Part shown: in pieces, positions 8,560 through 16,447 of the stretch
Position numbering within the stretch: position 1 is the first letter of the stretch
How the letters are laid out: the number at the start of each line of letters is the position of its first letter
Origin: Ruminiclostridium hungatei
GTDB lineage: Bacteria > Bacillota > Clostridia > Acetivibrionales > DSM-1351
Length of the DNA: 64,000 nucleotides
Direction of reading: 5' to 3'
Assembly (NCBI RefSeq): GCF_002051585.1
Contig: NZ_MZGX01000015.1
Location: 1-64,000, forward strand
The notes under the pieces: generated by a model
The model's input: only the letters and a program-made list of their open reading frames with translations
Told to the model about the DNA's origin: nothing
Database searches by the model: none
Program-made: the position numbers and the translations under genes

Positions 8560-9537
8560 ATGAATATCTTGAAATTAAAGAAAAGAGCAGCTTTTTCTTT
8601 AATTGCGTTAATGCTGTGCAGTACACTGTTTTACTCGGCAAATAATTATTTTGATATAAACGGATACATAAATGAACAATATAAGACTATAAAAGAAAAA
8701 GAAATGAAATTTGCATATGGGCAAGGTGACGCACCGGGAGACAAATTTTCGGAGAGTGACGAAAATGTGCTTAAATTCAACAATTTCCAGGTGAACTACA
8801 GCAAGGGGCTTGGACAAAAGATAACCATACATAATCAGCAAAATTATATGTTTCTGGATGAGGCCGAGGCCCTGGGCCCTGACACAAGGCTTGAGGAAAT
8901 CGTCCGGGAAGCGGAAAAATACAAGGATGTTTTTGAGAAACTTAATACCCGTATAAATGAAGATTCCTGCCGGGACAAGAAGCTTGGAATATATTATGTT
9001 TTCAATTTTGACTACACCATGAATGCCCTGAGAGAACTGGACAATTCCATCAGCAGGATTTCAGAGGCGCAGAAAGTGCCCGAGGCATTGCTCACTGCCG
9101 TACTGTTCAGAGAAATGATGTTCCTGGGACAGGAGGACTTACTGGACGGTCTGCCTTTTATCGGCGGAAAATCCATGGGTATATGTCAGATAGGAATTGA
9201 AAACGTACGTTACAATGAACAGATAGTGCATGGCGGCAAATCCCTGATATTGAGTGAATCGGATGAGCAGATAAAAACCATGCTCCAGAATCCCAAACAT
9301 GCCGTATACTTTTGCGCGGTGCAGCTCAGGGCAAGAGCCATAAAGCTGACCGGGAATGCAGGCGTGGACCTTAACGAATTAAGCAGGGAACAGCTCTTGA
9401 AGGTGCTGGAAAATTATAATCTGTCCAGTATTCCGGTTAATATAGGCCCGGTAAAAACCAAGGGCAAATATGCACAGGAGACCTATGAGTACTACGAGCT
9501 GTTCAAGGAATACTACAAATTGCAGCAGGATAAATAA
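8560..9537 (+). CDS. Secreted/anchored protein with lysozyme-like (transglycosylase-type) region
   Basis: The 325-residue protein begins with a basic stretch (MNILKLKKR) and a hydrophobic helix at residues 10-27, consistent with a signal or membrane anchor. The middle region (about 165-235), QKVPEALLTAVLFREMMFLG followed by GGKSMGICQIGIENVRY, resembles the soluble-lysozyme fold of lytic transglycosylases: a helix, a catalytic-type Glu in FREM, and an SxGxxQI turn. The rest is not recognised. A peptidoglycan-cleaving or binding role outside the cell is inferred. It has its own promoter and the repeated leader module, and no clear operon partner. No close family name can be given. Confidence 0.7.
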   Translation: MNILKLKKRAAFSLIALMLCSTLFYSANNYFDINGYINEQYKTIKEKEMKFAYGQGDAPGDKFSESDENVLKFNNFQVNYSKGLGQKITIHNQQNYMFLDEAEALGPDTRLEEIVREAEKYKDVFEKLNTRINEDSCRDKKLGIYYVFNFDYTMNALRELDNSISRISEAQKVPEALLTAVLFREMMFLGQEDLLDGLPFIGGKSMGICQIGIENVRYNEQIVHGGKSLILSESDEQIKTMLQNPKHAVYFCAVQLRARAIKLTGNAGVDLNELSREQLLKVLENYNLSSIPVNIGPVKTKGKYAQETYEYYELFKEYYKLQQDK

Positions 9538-9561
9538 AAAAATATTGCTTTTATATGATGA

Positions 9562-9836
9562 TACCCTCTATTGACAATGTGTAACATGCCTCACACCGGC
9601 TATTTTGCCACTTTTCTTTGTTGTCGTCCTTGCCTTGTATCAGCAAGGCTGCGTCCATCCGCCTCGAAAACTGCCAAAATATCTCGGTGTGAGGTCGGAG
9701 ATTTTTGAGCGAGAGAATTTGGCTTGCGGCAAGGCGAAGACGCGAAGGAAGGCTTTGTGCCTTACAAACGGCTTCAACGTAGCCGAAGGGTAAATTCGCC
9801 GCTCAAAAACGTATTGTACATTGTTAATAGAGGGTA
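9562..9836 (+). mobile_element. 275-bp MITE-like element, copy 1
   Basis: The element has terminal inverted repeats (TACCCTCTATTGACAATGT at the left and the complement of TACCCTCTATTAACAATGT at the right). It carries no transposase. Two internal hairpin-forming regions are visible: CTCACACCG/CGGTGTGAG and TTTTTGAGCG/CGCTCAAAAA. An inverted copy at 54897-55171 has the same length and differs at about four positions by eye. Both copies are bounded by TA, which would fit TA-duplicating (IS630/Tc1-like) mobilisation. A 62-codon frame (9605-9793) crosses it, also open in the other copy, but with no ribosome site it is probably not a gene. Confidence 0.88.
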
Positions 9837-9866
9837 AAGTGTAATGAATTAAATTACACTTTATTT
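9836..9866 (+). terminator. Hairpin abutting the MITE right end
   Basis: AAAGTGTAAT (9836-9845) pairs with ATTACACTTT (9853-9862), followed by ATTTTTATTT. It starts at the last base of the repeat and would stop read-through before the permease promoter. It may serve the lysozyme-like gene, with the MITE inserted into that gene's 3' region. Confidence 0.75.
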
Positions 9867-9918
9867 TTATTTCGGGATGTATTAAAATATTTCCTGTAGA
9901 GTAAAAATTAATCAACTA

Positions 9919-9947
9919 TTGTCAAAATATTTGATTAAAAGTAGAAT
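9919..9947 (+). promoter_or_regulatory. Promoter of the lactate permease gene
   Basis: TTGTCA (9919-9924) and TAGAAT (9942-9947) have a 17-bp spacer, 33 bp before the gene start. A TTGGAGGA ribosome site lies between. Confidence 0.65.
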
Positions 9948-9979
9948 GGTTTATTTTAATTTTTTGGAGGACGGTTAAT

Positions 9980-11575
9980 ATGGTAGGGTCATTTTTATTA
10001 ACACTATTGCCGATACTGGTAATAGTCTGTATGCTTGTAATTTTTAAGAAGTCGGCCGATATCAGCGGTATAGTGGGCTGGCTGTGTGTATCCGCAGTTG
10101 CATTTTTCTTTTTCAACACTTCGTTTGAAGTTATCTTAAGATCAACGGTTTCAGGTATAATAAGGTCTTTTCCGGTTTCCCTGATAGTTCTCACATCTCT
10201 TTTTATGATGGCCTATATGGAAAAAACCGGCGCGCTCAAAAGAATAATCATATTTATTAAAACTATCTCCAGTCATAACAAAGCCGTACAGATTATGATG
10301 ATAAATATAGGCTTTGGGACTCTGATGGTTGCGGTAGGAGCCACTCCGGTATCTCTGCTGCCGCCCATCCTTTTGGCCATGGGTTATTCAACCTATGTAG
10401 CCATAGCACTTCCTTCCATTGGCTATGATGCACTTTGCACATATGCTCTGCTGGGTGCTCCGGTTGTGGCCTTTGTTGATTTTGCCAACAGATTTCTGGG
10501 CCCCGGAAATGAAATAACACCCTCCCAGGCAGGAAGCGTTTTTTATATGTTCCTGCCCATTGTTTCCACACTGATAGGCTTCTGCATGCTCTACATAGTA
10601 GACAGGTGGAACGGCATAAAAAAGGGTTTTCTGCCCTGCATAGCCACGGGTGCAGTAATCGCCGTGGTAGCTTATTTTACAAACAAGGTGGACAATCTGG
10701 TTACTCTGACAGGTGTACTCTGCGGTTTGGCTGTAATCATTGCCATGGCACTTTATCTGAAGCTTACAGGAAATAACGTCATAGACAGAAGCAACCTCAC
10801 TGAGGAGGAAAAGGCCTATGAGAAACAATATCCGCTCTGGAAGGCCTTAAGCCCCTGGGTAATACTGATAGGACTTATTCTTGTGCTTAACCTGCCAAAG
10901 CCGGTATATGACGTGCTTTACAACCTAAAGCTCCCTATAAACGGTATTTCCGTGGACGGGAAAGGAATAGCAACCAGAGCCTTGTGGAATGCATATACCT
11001 GGATAGCCGTAGCAGTGGTTTTGTCAATGCTTGTAATAAGGCCAAAAGCGGCACAGGTGAAGGAAACCTTCAAGGTATGGTGGAAAAGAGCTCCCAGGCC
11101 TGTGTTCTCAGCAGCCATCTTCTTTGCCATAGGTGAAATTATGAACTATTCAAATTGGAGCCTGGCTGAAATGAAGTTTCAGTCAGCCAGCATGATCAAG
11201 GTTCTGGCCGATGTTTCGGCTGATGCCTTCAGTGGAGCATATGGCTTTATAACCGGCTTCATAGGCTTGTTTGGAGGCTTTATAACCGGCAGTGAGGCCT
11301 CAACCATTGCAATGTTTGCAAATTATACCATGGAAACTGCAAAAAATCTGGATCTGGGCTTGAACGGACTGATTATTGCAACCGCTGCGCTTGCCTTTGG
11401 GGGCGGTCTGGCCAGCGTAATTTCACCTGCCAAGCTGCAAAATGCTGCCGCTTCCATTGACAAGCTGGGTGAAGAAAACAAGGTTATAAGAATAGCCTTT
11501 ATATTTGCGCTCATACTTACCCTTATTACATCTGCCTATGCCATGATGCTTTTGAAAGTCGGCCTGCAGGTGTAG
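9980..11575 (+). CDS. L-lactate permease family transporter
   Basis: The 531-residue polytopic membrane protein has some 13-14 hydrophobic segments. Features of the LctP family are visible: a glycine-rich SVSLLPPILLAMG-type loop (here ATPVSLLPPILL), and late motifs GLFGGFITGSEASTIAMFAN and FGGGLASVISPAKLQNAAA, which parallel the FLTGSDTSSN and SPQ/NIAVA regions of lactate permeases. It probably moves lactate, glycolate or a related hydroxy acid with protons. It stands alone, with its own promoter and a TTGGAGGA site ahead of ATG 9980. The substrate is inferred from the family. Confidence 0.85.
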   Translation: MVGSFLLTLLPILVIVCMLVIFKKSADISGIVGWLCVSAVAFFFFNTSFEVILRSTVSGIIRSFPVSLIVLTSLFMMAYMEKTGALKRIIIFIKTISSHNKAVQIMMINIGFGTLMVAVGATPVSLLPPILLAMGYSTYVAIALPSIGYDALCTYALLGAPVVAFVDFANRFLGPGNEITPSQAGSVFYMFLPIVSTLIGFCMLYIVDRWNGIKKGFLPCIATGAVIAVVAYFTNKVDNLVTLTGVLCGLAVIIAMALYLKLTGNNVIDRSNLTEEEKAYEKQYPLWKALSPWVILIGLILVLNLPKPVYDVLYNLKLPINGISVDGKGIATRALWNAYTWIAVAVVLSMLVIRPKAAQVKETFKVWWKRAPRPVFSAAIFFAIGEIMNYSNWSLAEMKFQSASMIKVLADVSADAFSGAYGFITGFIGLFGGFITGSEASTIAMFANYTMETAKNLDLGLNGLIIATAALAFGGGLASVISPAKLQNAAASIDKLGEENKVIRIAFIFALILTLITSAYAMMLLKVGLQV

Positions 11576-11671
11576 CCTTCCTGTAAATGCCTGAGGTTGG
11601 GAAATACGGAGGGTTAAAATGTTATAAATCATTGGAGCCGGTATGGGGTTGAAATACAGACTTATAAGGTT

Positions 11672-11699
11672 GAGGCACAGGTGGCAGAGCTTGTGCCTC
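11672..11699 (+). terminator. Hairpin downstream of lactate permease
   Basis: GAGGCACA (11672-11679) pairs with TGTGCCTC (11692-11699). The following TTGTCATAG is a poor T-run, so termination may be weak. It could instead be a transcript-stabilising hairpin. Confidence 0.4.
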
Positions 11700-11730
11700 T
11701 TGTCATAGACAGGCCATGGAGAAATATTTG

Positions 11731-11759
11731 TTTGGATATTACCGATAATAAGTTATAAT
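11731..11759 (+). promoter_or_regulatory. Probable rnhA promoter
   Basis: TATAAT (11754-11759) lies 17 bp after TTTGGA (11731-11736), 47 bp before rnhA. The -10 is perfect and the -35 is weak. Confidence 0.55.
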
Positions 11760-11806
11760 AGTAGTGTTTTGAAGGTAAAATATTCTTAATCGGAGGAAAT
11801 ATTTTC

Positions 11807-12253
11807 ATGAAGCAGGTCGAAATATATACAGATGGAGCATGCTCCGGAAATCCGGGAGCCGGAGGCTGGGGGGCAGTTCTTATATATGGAGAACATAAAA
11901 TAGAATTGTCGGGGTTTGAGGAAACTACTACAAATAATAAAATGGAATTGACTGCGGCCCTCCAGGCCCTTAAAAAGCTGAAGGAACCTTGCAGTGTTAA
12001 TTTATACAGTGACAGCGCCTACCTGATTAACGCATTTACACAGGGCTGGCTGGACAAATGGATAAAAGCCGGCTGGAAGAGAAACAAAAATGAAGAGGTA
12101 AAAAATGTTGAGCTGTGGAAGGAGCTGCTCCGGTTGTCGGCATACCACAAGGTCAAATGGATAAAGGTAAAAGGACATTCCGACAATGAAATGAACAACA
12201 GATGTGACAAGCTGGCCACCGACGAAATCAAGAAAGCTGCCGGGGGCATGTAA
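11807..12253 (+). CDS. rnhA: Ribonuclease HI
   Basis: The 148-residue cytoplasmic enzyme cuts the RNA strand of RNA-DNA hybrids. The D-E-D-D active site is present: D9 in [17 protein letters not shown]47 in KMELTAAL, D69 in LYSDSAYLI and D134 in NRCDKLA, with the flexible-loop His at H124 in VKGHSD. The basic [16 protein letters not shown] handle is also present, so this is a type-1 enzyme of normal length. It starts at ATG 11807 behind CGGAGGAAA. The repeated leader module and the Nudix gene follow closely. Confidence 0.97.
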   Translation: MKQVEIYTDGACSGNPGAGGWGAVLIYGEHKIELSGFEETTTNNKMELTAALQALKKLKEPCSVNLYSDSAYLINAFTQGWLDKWIKAGWKRNKNEEVKNVELWKELLRLSAYHKVKWIKVKGHSDNEMNNRCDKLATDEIKKAAGGM

Positions 12254-12263
12254 ACTATAAATC

Positions 12264-12342
12264 TTTGGAGGAGCAAGGTTGAAAGAAAACCACTTTCAAC
12301 CCTTTGAATTTATGTCCGCAGAGCGGACAGGGAGGATAAAAT
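12264..12342 (+). repeat. Hairpin-rich leader module, copy B
   Basis: This is the second copy of the module before 8560. It has TTGGAGGA, a GGTTGAAAG/CTTTCAACC hairpin (12277-12285 and 12293-12301), the linker CTTTGAATTTAT, a GTCCGC-AGA-GCGGAC hairpin (12314-12328), AGGGAGGATAAAAT and the start codon of nudF. The conserved end points (TTGGAGGA to ATG) suggest that the module moves as a unit or is kept by selection. It separates rnhA from nudF by only 89 bp. Confidence 0.85.
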
Positions 12343-12891
12343 ATGGAATACTCGGAAAAAACGTTAAAAACAGAGGACATTTACAAGGGTAATATTATCA
12401 AGGTTCAAAACCTTACAGTAAGCCTTCCCAACGGCAAGGAAGCAACCAGGGATATTGTACTTCACCCCGGGGCTTCAGTGGTTGTACCTGTCAATGAAAA
12501 TGGCGAAATATATATGGTCAGACAGTTCAGAAAACCCCTTGATTTTACTACACTTGAGCTTCCCGCAGGAAAGCTTGATGCCCCCGGAGAAGATCCGAAA
12601 ATATGCGCGGAAAGAGAACTGATGGAGGAAACCGGTCTCAGGGCTGAGAATATTGAACATCTCATAAGTATTCATACAACTCCGGGCTTCTGCAACGAGG
12701 TTATCCATATGTATATGGCCACAGGCCTGACTCAGGGAGAGTCCTGCACTGATGAAGACGAATTCCTTGATGTTGATAAAATACATGTATCCAAGCTGGT
12801 AGACATGATTCTGGAGCACAAAATAACCGATGCCAAAACCATAATCGGTGTTCTTCTGGCAGAAAGAAAGATAAAAGCTGCCAGGTTATAG
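12343..12891 (+). CDS. nudF: Nudix hydrolase, ADP-ribose pyrophosphatase type
   Basis: The 182-residue protein has the Nudix box, with LPAGKLDAPGE leading into AERELMEETGL (REUxEExGU), around residues 75-105. The upstream YMVRQFRKPLDFTTLELPAG is typical of NudF/YqkG ADP-ribose pyrophosphatases, which hydrolyse ADP-ribose to AMP and ribose 5-phosphate. Length fits the family. In Bacilli the homologue lies next to spoIIM and xerD, as here, which supports the call. Translation starts at ATG 12343, from the ribosome site in leader module B. Confidence 0.92.
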   Translation: MEYSEKTLKTEDIYKGNIIKVQNLTVSLPNGKEATRDIVLHPGASVVVPVNENGEIYMVRQFRKPLDFTTLELPAGKLDAPGEDPKICAERELMEETGLRAENIEHLISIHTTPGFCNEVIHMYMATGLTQGESCTDEDEFLDVDKIHVSKLVDMILEHKITDAKTIIGVLLAERKIKAARL

Positions 12892-12973
12892 TAATATCTT
12901 ATGTTTATCCGGCATATATTTTATTGTCAAAAGACTTTCATACACAATAAGATAAAAGCCGGAGGAACACTGT

Positions 12974-13606
12974 ATGTTTAAAAAAACTGGCAATGTTGTA
13001 AAAGAGCATATAAAAAACAATAAATTCTTATACCTGAGCCTTTTCCTGTTTTATATCATTGGCATTTGCCTTGGTGCAGCATCGGTAAATGACCTTGATT
13101 TTCAGCAGAAAGGGGAGATGGTCACCTTTTTCAACGGGTTTGTAAAACTGCTGGATACAAACGATTTTGACAAGCTGGACTTGTTGAAGATTACGTTACT
13201 GGATAATACAAAGCTGATACTGCTGTTCTGGGTGCTGGGGTTTACCGTGGTGGGATTTCCGGTGTATTACGCAGTGCTTGGCATGCGGGGATTCAGCACC
13301 GGTTTTGGCTCGGGAATTATAATGGGTATGCTGGGGACAAAAGGAATATTGATTTCCACAATTTGTTTTGTGCCCAAGGAGATTATTTTGGTTCCCTGCC
13401 TGGTTGCTCTCGGAGTGAATGGAATTAAGCTGTCAGGAGCTGTTTTCAAGACCTGGCTCAAAAGATCCGGCTCAGGGTATGATGGAATCAAACAAAAAAT
13501 TGGTCCTTATAACTTTGTTGCAGCATTTTTTTCGTTTTTTATCCTGCTGACGACTTTAATTGAAACATTTATATCCTCCGGAGCGTTGAAGCTGTTAAAT
13601 TTTTAA
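12974..13606 (+). CDS. spoIIM: Stage II sporulation protein M
   Basis: The 210-residue membrane protein has about five hydrophobic helices (first at 19-38), LLFWVLGFTVVGFPVYYAVL and a glycine-rich RGFSTGFGSGIIMGMLGTKG segment typical of SpoIIM. In Bacillus SpoIIM works with SpoIID and SpoIIP in peptidoglycan degradation during engulfment of the forespore. A GGAGGAAC site precedes ATG 12974. The order nudF-spoIIM-xerD is conserved in endospore formers. The gene supports the view that this organism sporulates. Confidence 0.93.
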   Translation: MFKKTGNVVKEHIKNNKFLYLSLFLFYIIGICLGAASVNDLDFQQKGEMVTFFNGFVKLLDTNDFDKLDLLKITLLDNTKLILLFWVLGFTVVGFPVYYAVLGMRGFSTGFGSGIIMGMLGTKGILISTICFVPKEIILVPCLVALGVNGIKLSGAVFKTWLKRSGSGYDGIKQKIGPYNFVAAFFSFFILLTTLIETFISSGALKLLNF

Positions 13607-13781
13607 AGGGCCATTTGGAAAATTCAACAATTATTTGGAATAATTATGTTAAATATAGATAAAAATACAAAATGTTCTTTAAATATAGAAATATTTGTTA
13701 TAGAATATAGGATAAAGATTAAGTCTGATTTTATAGGAACTGGAAATAAGTGCTTAACTAAAAAAAAAGGAGTCGTTTTTG

Positions 13782-14666
13782 ATGGAAGTTCAGGTTGAAA
13801 ATTTTATCAATTTTCTTGAAAGGGATAAGAGATTGTCTCTAAATACTCTTCAATCTTATAAGAGGGATATTGAACAGTACACTACATATCTGAAAGAGAT
13901 CAATGCCAACAATGTAGCTGCTACCAACAAAACAACCGTTATAGCATATCTTCTGAATCTACAAAAGAAAGGAAGGGCTACCTCAACCATTTCAAGAAAT
14001 CTGGCTTCAATACGATCTTTTTATCAATTTTTGCATAAGAACAAGATTATAGAACTTGACCCTACCTCAGAGCTTGAATCACCAAAAGTGGAAAAAAAGC
14101 TGCCGCAGATTCTTTCGACCCAGGAGGTGGAATTGCTGCTGGACCAGCCAAAGTGTCTTGATTTGAAAGGTATCAGAGACAAGGCCATGCTGGAACTTCT
14201 CTATGCCACAGGTATAAGAGTATCGGAATTGATTTCGTTGAATCTGGCTGATATTAACCTTGAACTCGGGTTTATCAAGTGCAATAAGGGTACCCGGGAG
14301 AGAAGTATTCCCATAGGTTCAATTTCTGTGGCCGCCGTACACGAATATCTCTTAAAATCCAGAAATTTTCTGATTCAGGATGTAAATGAAGAAGCCCTGT
14401 TTGTTAATGTTAACGGTAAAAGACTGACAAGACAAGGTTTTTGGAAAATAATCAAACATTACAAGAATCAGGCCAACATAAACAAGGATATAACTCCTCA
14501 TACTCTGAGACATTCATTTGCCGCACATCTTTTGGAAAACGGAGCAGATTTAAGGTCAATACAGGAAATGCTTGGTCATTCAGACATTTCTTCAACACAG
14601 ATATATGCCCAGATTGCAAAAAACAAGATAAAGGAAATTTACAAGAAAACCCATCCCAGAGCGTAG
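13782..14666 (+). CDS. xerD: Tyrosine recombinase XerD-like
   Basis: The 294-residue site-specific recombinase has an N-terminal SAM-like DNA-binding domain (NFLERDKRLSLNTLQSYKRD) and a C-terminal catalytic domain. Catalytic residues are visible: Arg in GIRVSELISLN, Lys around CNKGTRERSIPIG, HTLRHSFAAHLLENGADLR (H, R), LGHSDISSTQIYAQI (H and the nucleophile Tyr). It should resolve chromosome dimers at dif. ATG 13782 is preferred over TTG 13779 because AAAGGAG is better spaced. The place between spoIIM and pdp matches xerD (ripX) context in Bacilli rather than a phage integrase. Confidence 0.93.
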   Translation: MEVQVENFINFLERDKRLSLNTLQSYKRDIEQYTTYLKEINANNVAATNKTTVIAYLLNLQKKGRATSTISRNLASIRSFYQFLHKNKIIELDPTSELESPKVEKKLPQILSTQEVELLLDQPKCLDLKGIRDKAMLELLYATGIRVSELISLNLADINLELGFIKCNKGTRERSIPIGSISVAAVHEYLLKSRNFLIQDVNEEALFVNVNGKRLTRQGFWKIIKHYKNQANINKDITPHTLRHSFAAHLLENGADLRSIQEMLGHSDISSTQIYAQIAKNKIKEIYKKTHPRA

Positions 14667-14687
14667 TGAAGTAAATACAAGCATTTT

Positions 14688-14750
14688 TAAAGGACACATT
14701 TTGTTGTAATTGGCTTAAAATTCAACAAGATATGTGTCCTTTAATATTTT
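14688..14750 (+). terminator. Intrinsic terminator after xerD
   Basis: TAAAGGACACAT (14688-14699) pairs with ATGTGTCCTTTA (14732-14743), with an inner TTGTTG/CAACAA helix, followed by ATATTTTTT. Confidence 0.85.
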
Positions 14751-14970
14751 TTCTGAAACTTTGTTAAGGTATATGTTTGACAAGGGCAGGGGTGGGAAGT
14801 ATTATTAACACAATTGTTATTTTCAAAAGGCAGCCTGAGTTATTAATACTTCATAGGTTGGAAATACTACAGTTGTGGCAGGCGGCAGCTTGCCGGCTTT
14901 TGTCCCGAATGCGTGGAATTTTATGCATGTGTTTGTATCAAGGTACTATTTAGGCTGCGGAGGTATTGCT

Positions 14971-16293
14971 ATGAGAATGTACGATATTATTGAGAAAAAA
15001 AGAGACGGTTTTGAACTGTCCTCAGACGAAATTGATTTTTTTATTTCAGGTTACTGCAACGACAGCATTCCTGACTATCAGGCTTCCGCACTGTTGATGG
15101 CAATCTTTCTCAAGGGTATGAATGAACGGGAAACAGCCTTGTTAACCCATGCCATGGCGCAGTCGGGTGATATGATAGATTTGTCGGAAATCGACGGCAT
15201 CAAGGTGGATAAGCACAGTACAGGAGGAGTTGGAGACAAGACTACACTGGTGCTCGGACCGATTGTGGCGGCCTGCGGGATACCTGTGGCAAAAATGTCG
15301 GGCAGGGGACTTGGGCATACAGGCGGTACAATAGATAAGCTTGAGGCTATTCCAGGCTTCAATACGGGCATTACCCGTGAAAATTTTATCAGGAATGTAA
15401 AGGAAATCGGAATTGCCATTGCAGGGCAAACCGGTAATCTTGCACCTGCCGACAAAAAGATATATGCCTTGAGAGATGTAACCGCTACTGTCAATAACAC
15501 AGCTCTCATAGCCAGCAGCATCATGAGCAAGAAACTGGCTTCCGGTGCACAACGTATTGTTCTGGATGTAAAAACCGGCAGCGGTGCCTTCATGAAGAAC
15601 CTGGAGGATTCCGTGAAGCTTGCGCAGGCTATGGTAAGGATAGGTGAGAATACAGGCAGACACACCGTTGCTGTGGTTACCGAGATGGATATACCTCTTG
15701 GAAAAGCTGTAGGAAACTCTCTGGAAATAATTGAAGCTATTGAGACGCTTAAGAACAAAGGCCCCCGGGACCTGGCGCAGGTTTCCTTCGAACTGGCTGC
15801 AAGAATGCTGGAATTGGGCGGCAAGGGAAGCTTTGAACATTGCAGCAGCCTGGTTCGCCATGCGGTAGAAAGCGGAGAGGCTCTTGAAAAAATGGCGGTA
15901 CTTATTGAAAAGCAGGGTGGAAACAGAGCTGTTATCAATGATTATTCATTGTTTCCCCGGGCAAAATACATTTTTGAATACAAGTCTGAAACCGCAGGAC
16001 ATATATGCAGCATGAAAACCGATACAATAGGAGTTGCATCTCTTGTGCTGGGTGCGGGAAGAGAGACCAAGGAGAGCTCCATTGATTATGCGGCAGGCAT
16101 TTACTTCCATAAAAAGACCGGTGAAAAGGTGGAAAAGGGAGAGGTTATAGCAACGCTTTATACAAATAGGGAGGAAAAGCTGGCTGAAGCCTGCGGTCTT
16201 CTGAAGCAGGCTGTAGAATTAAGTGATGCAAGACCGGAGGAAAAACCCCTCATTCTGGCTTATATAGACGCCAAAGGAGTGAGCAGCTATTAA
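14971..16293 (+). CDS. pdp: Pyrimidine-nucleoside phosphorylase
   Basis: The 440-residue enzyme phosphorolyses thymidine and uridine to the base and sugar 1-phosphate. It has the family signature GRGLGHTGGTIDKLEAIPG near residue 113, KHSTGGVGDKTTLVLGPI (phosphate binding), SSIMSKKLASGA and the C-terminal PYNP-type domain with RETKESSIDYAAGI. The start at 14971 (MRMYDIIEKK) follows GCGGAGG at good spacing and fits family N-termini. The frame is open from 14875, but that extension is not homologous. It lies between xerD and dacF, as in Bacillus relatives. Confidence 0.95.
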   Translation: MRMYDIIEKKRDGFELSSDEIDFFISGYCNDSIPDYQASALLMAIFLKGMNERETALLTHAMAQSGDMIDLSEIDGIKVDKHSTGGVGDKTTLVLGPIVAACGIPVAKMSGRGLGHTGGTIDKLEAIPGFNTGITRENFIRNVKEIGIAIAGQTGNLAPADKKIYALRDVTATVNNTALIASSIMSKKLASGAQRIVLDVKTGSGAFMKNLEDSVKLAQAMVRIGENTGRHTVAVVTEMDIPLGKAVGNSLEIIEAIETLKNKGPRDLAQVSFELAARMLELGGKGSFEHCSSLVRHAVESGEALEKMAVLIEKQGGNRAVINDYSLFPRAKYIFEYKSETAGHICSMKTDTIGVASLVLGAGRETKESSIDYAAGIYFHKKTGEKVEKGEVIATLYTNREEKLAEACGLLKQAVELSDARPEEKPLILAYIDAKGVSSY

Positions 16294-16447
16294 TAATACC
16301 CTTAAATTCAGACCACGGGTGAAAGGCAGATTTCCATAATGGGTGAAAATATTTTACCCATTTACAGAATATACCTAAAACCTTCTGCATAACAATTAAC
16401 TAGGACAGATATACCGTTGTGAATAGTTAATAATTGGAGGGACCCCA

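Noticed and set aside
8360-8563. 67-codon frame before the lysozyme-like gene
   Set aside because: It starts inside the promoter (the TTG of the -35), has no ribosome site, and the equivalent frame is shifted in leader copy B.
13782-14666. Phage integrase
   Set aside because: The sequence and the spoIIM-xerD-pdp order fit chromosomal XerD; no phage genes are nearby.
14875-14970. N-terminal extension of pyrimidine-nucleoside phosphorylase
   Set aside because: The extra 32 residues do not match the family, and ATG 14971 has GCGGAGG at good spacing.
15078-15938. 286-codon minus-strand frame inside pdp
   Set aside because: It is antisense to conserved catalytic motifs of the phosphorylase.
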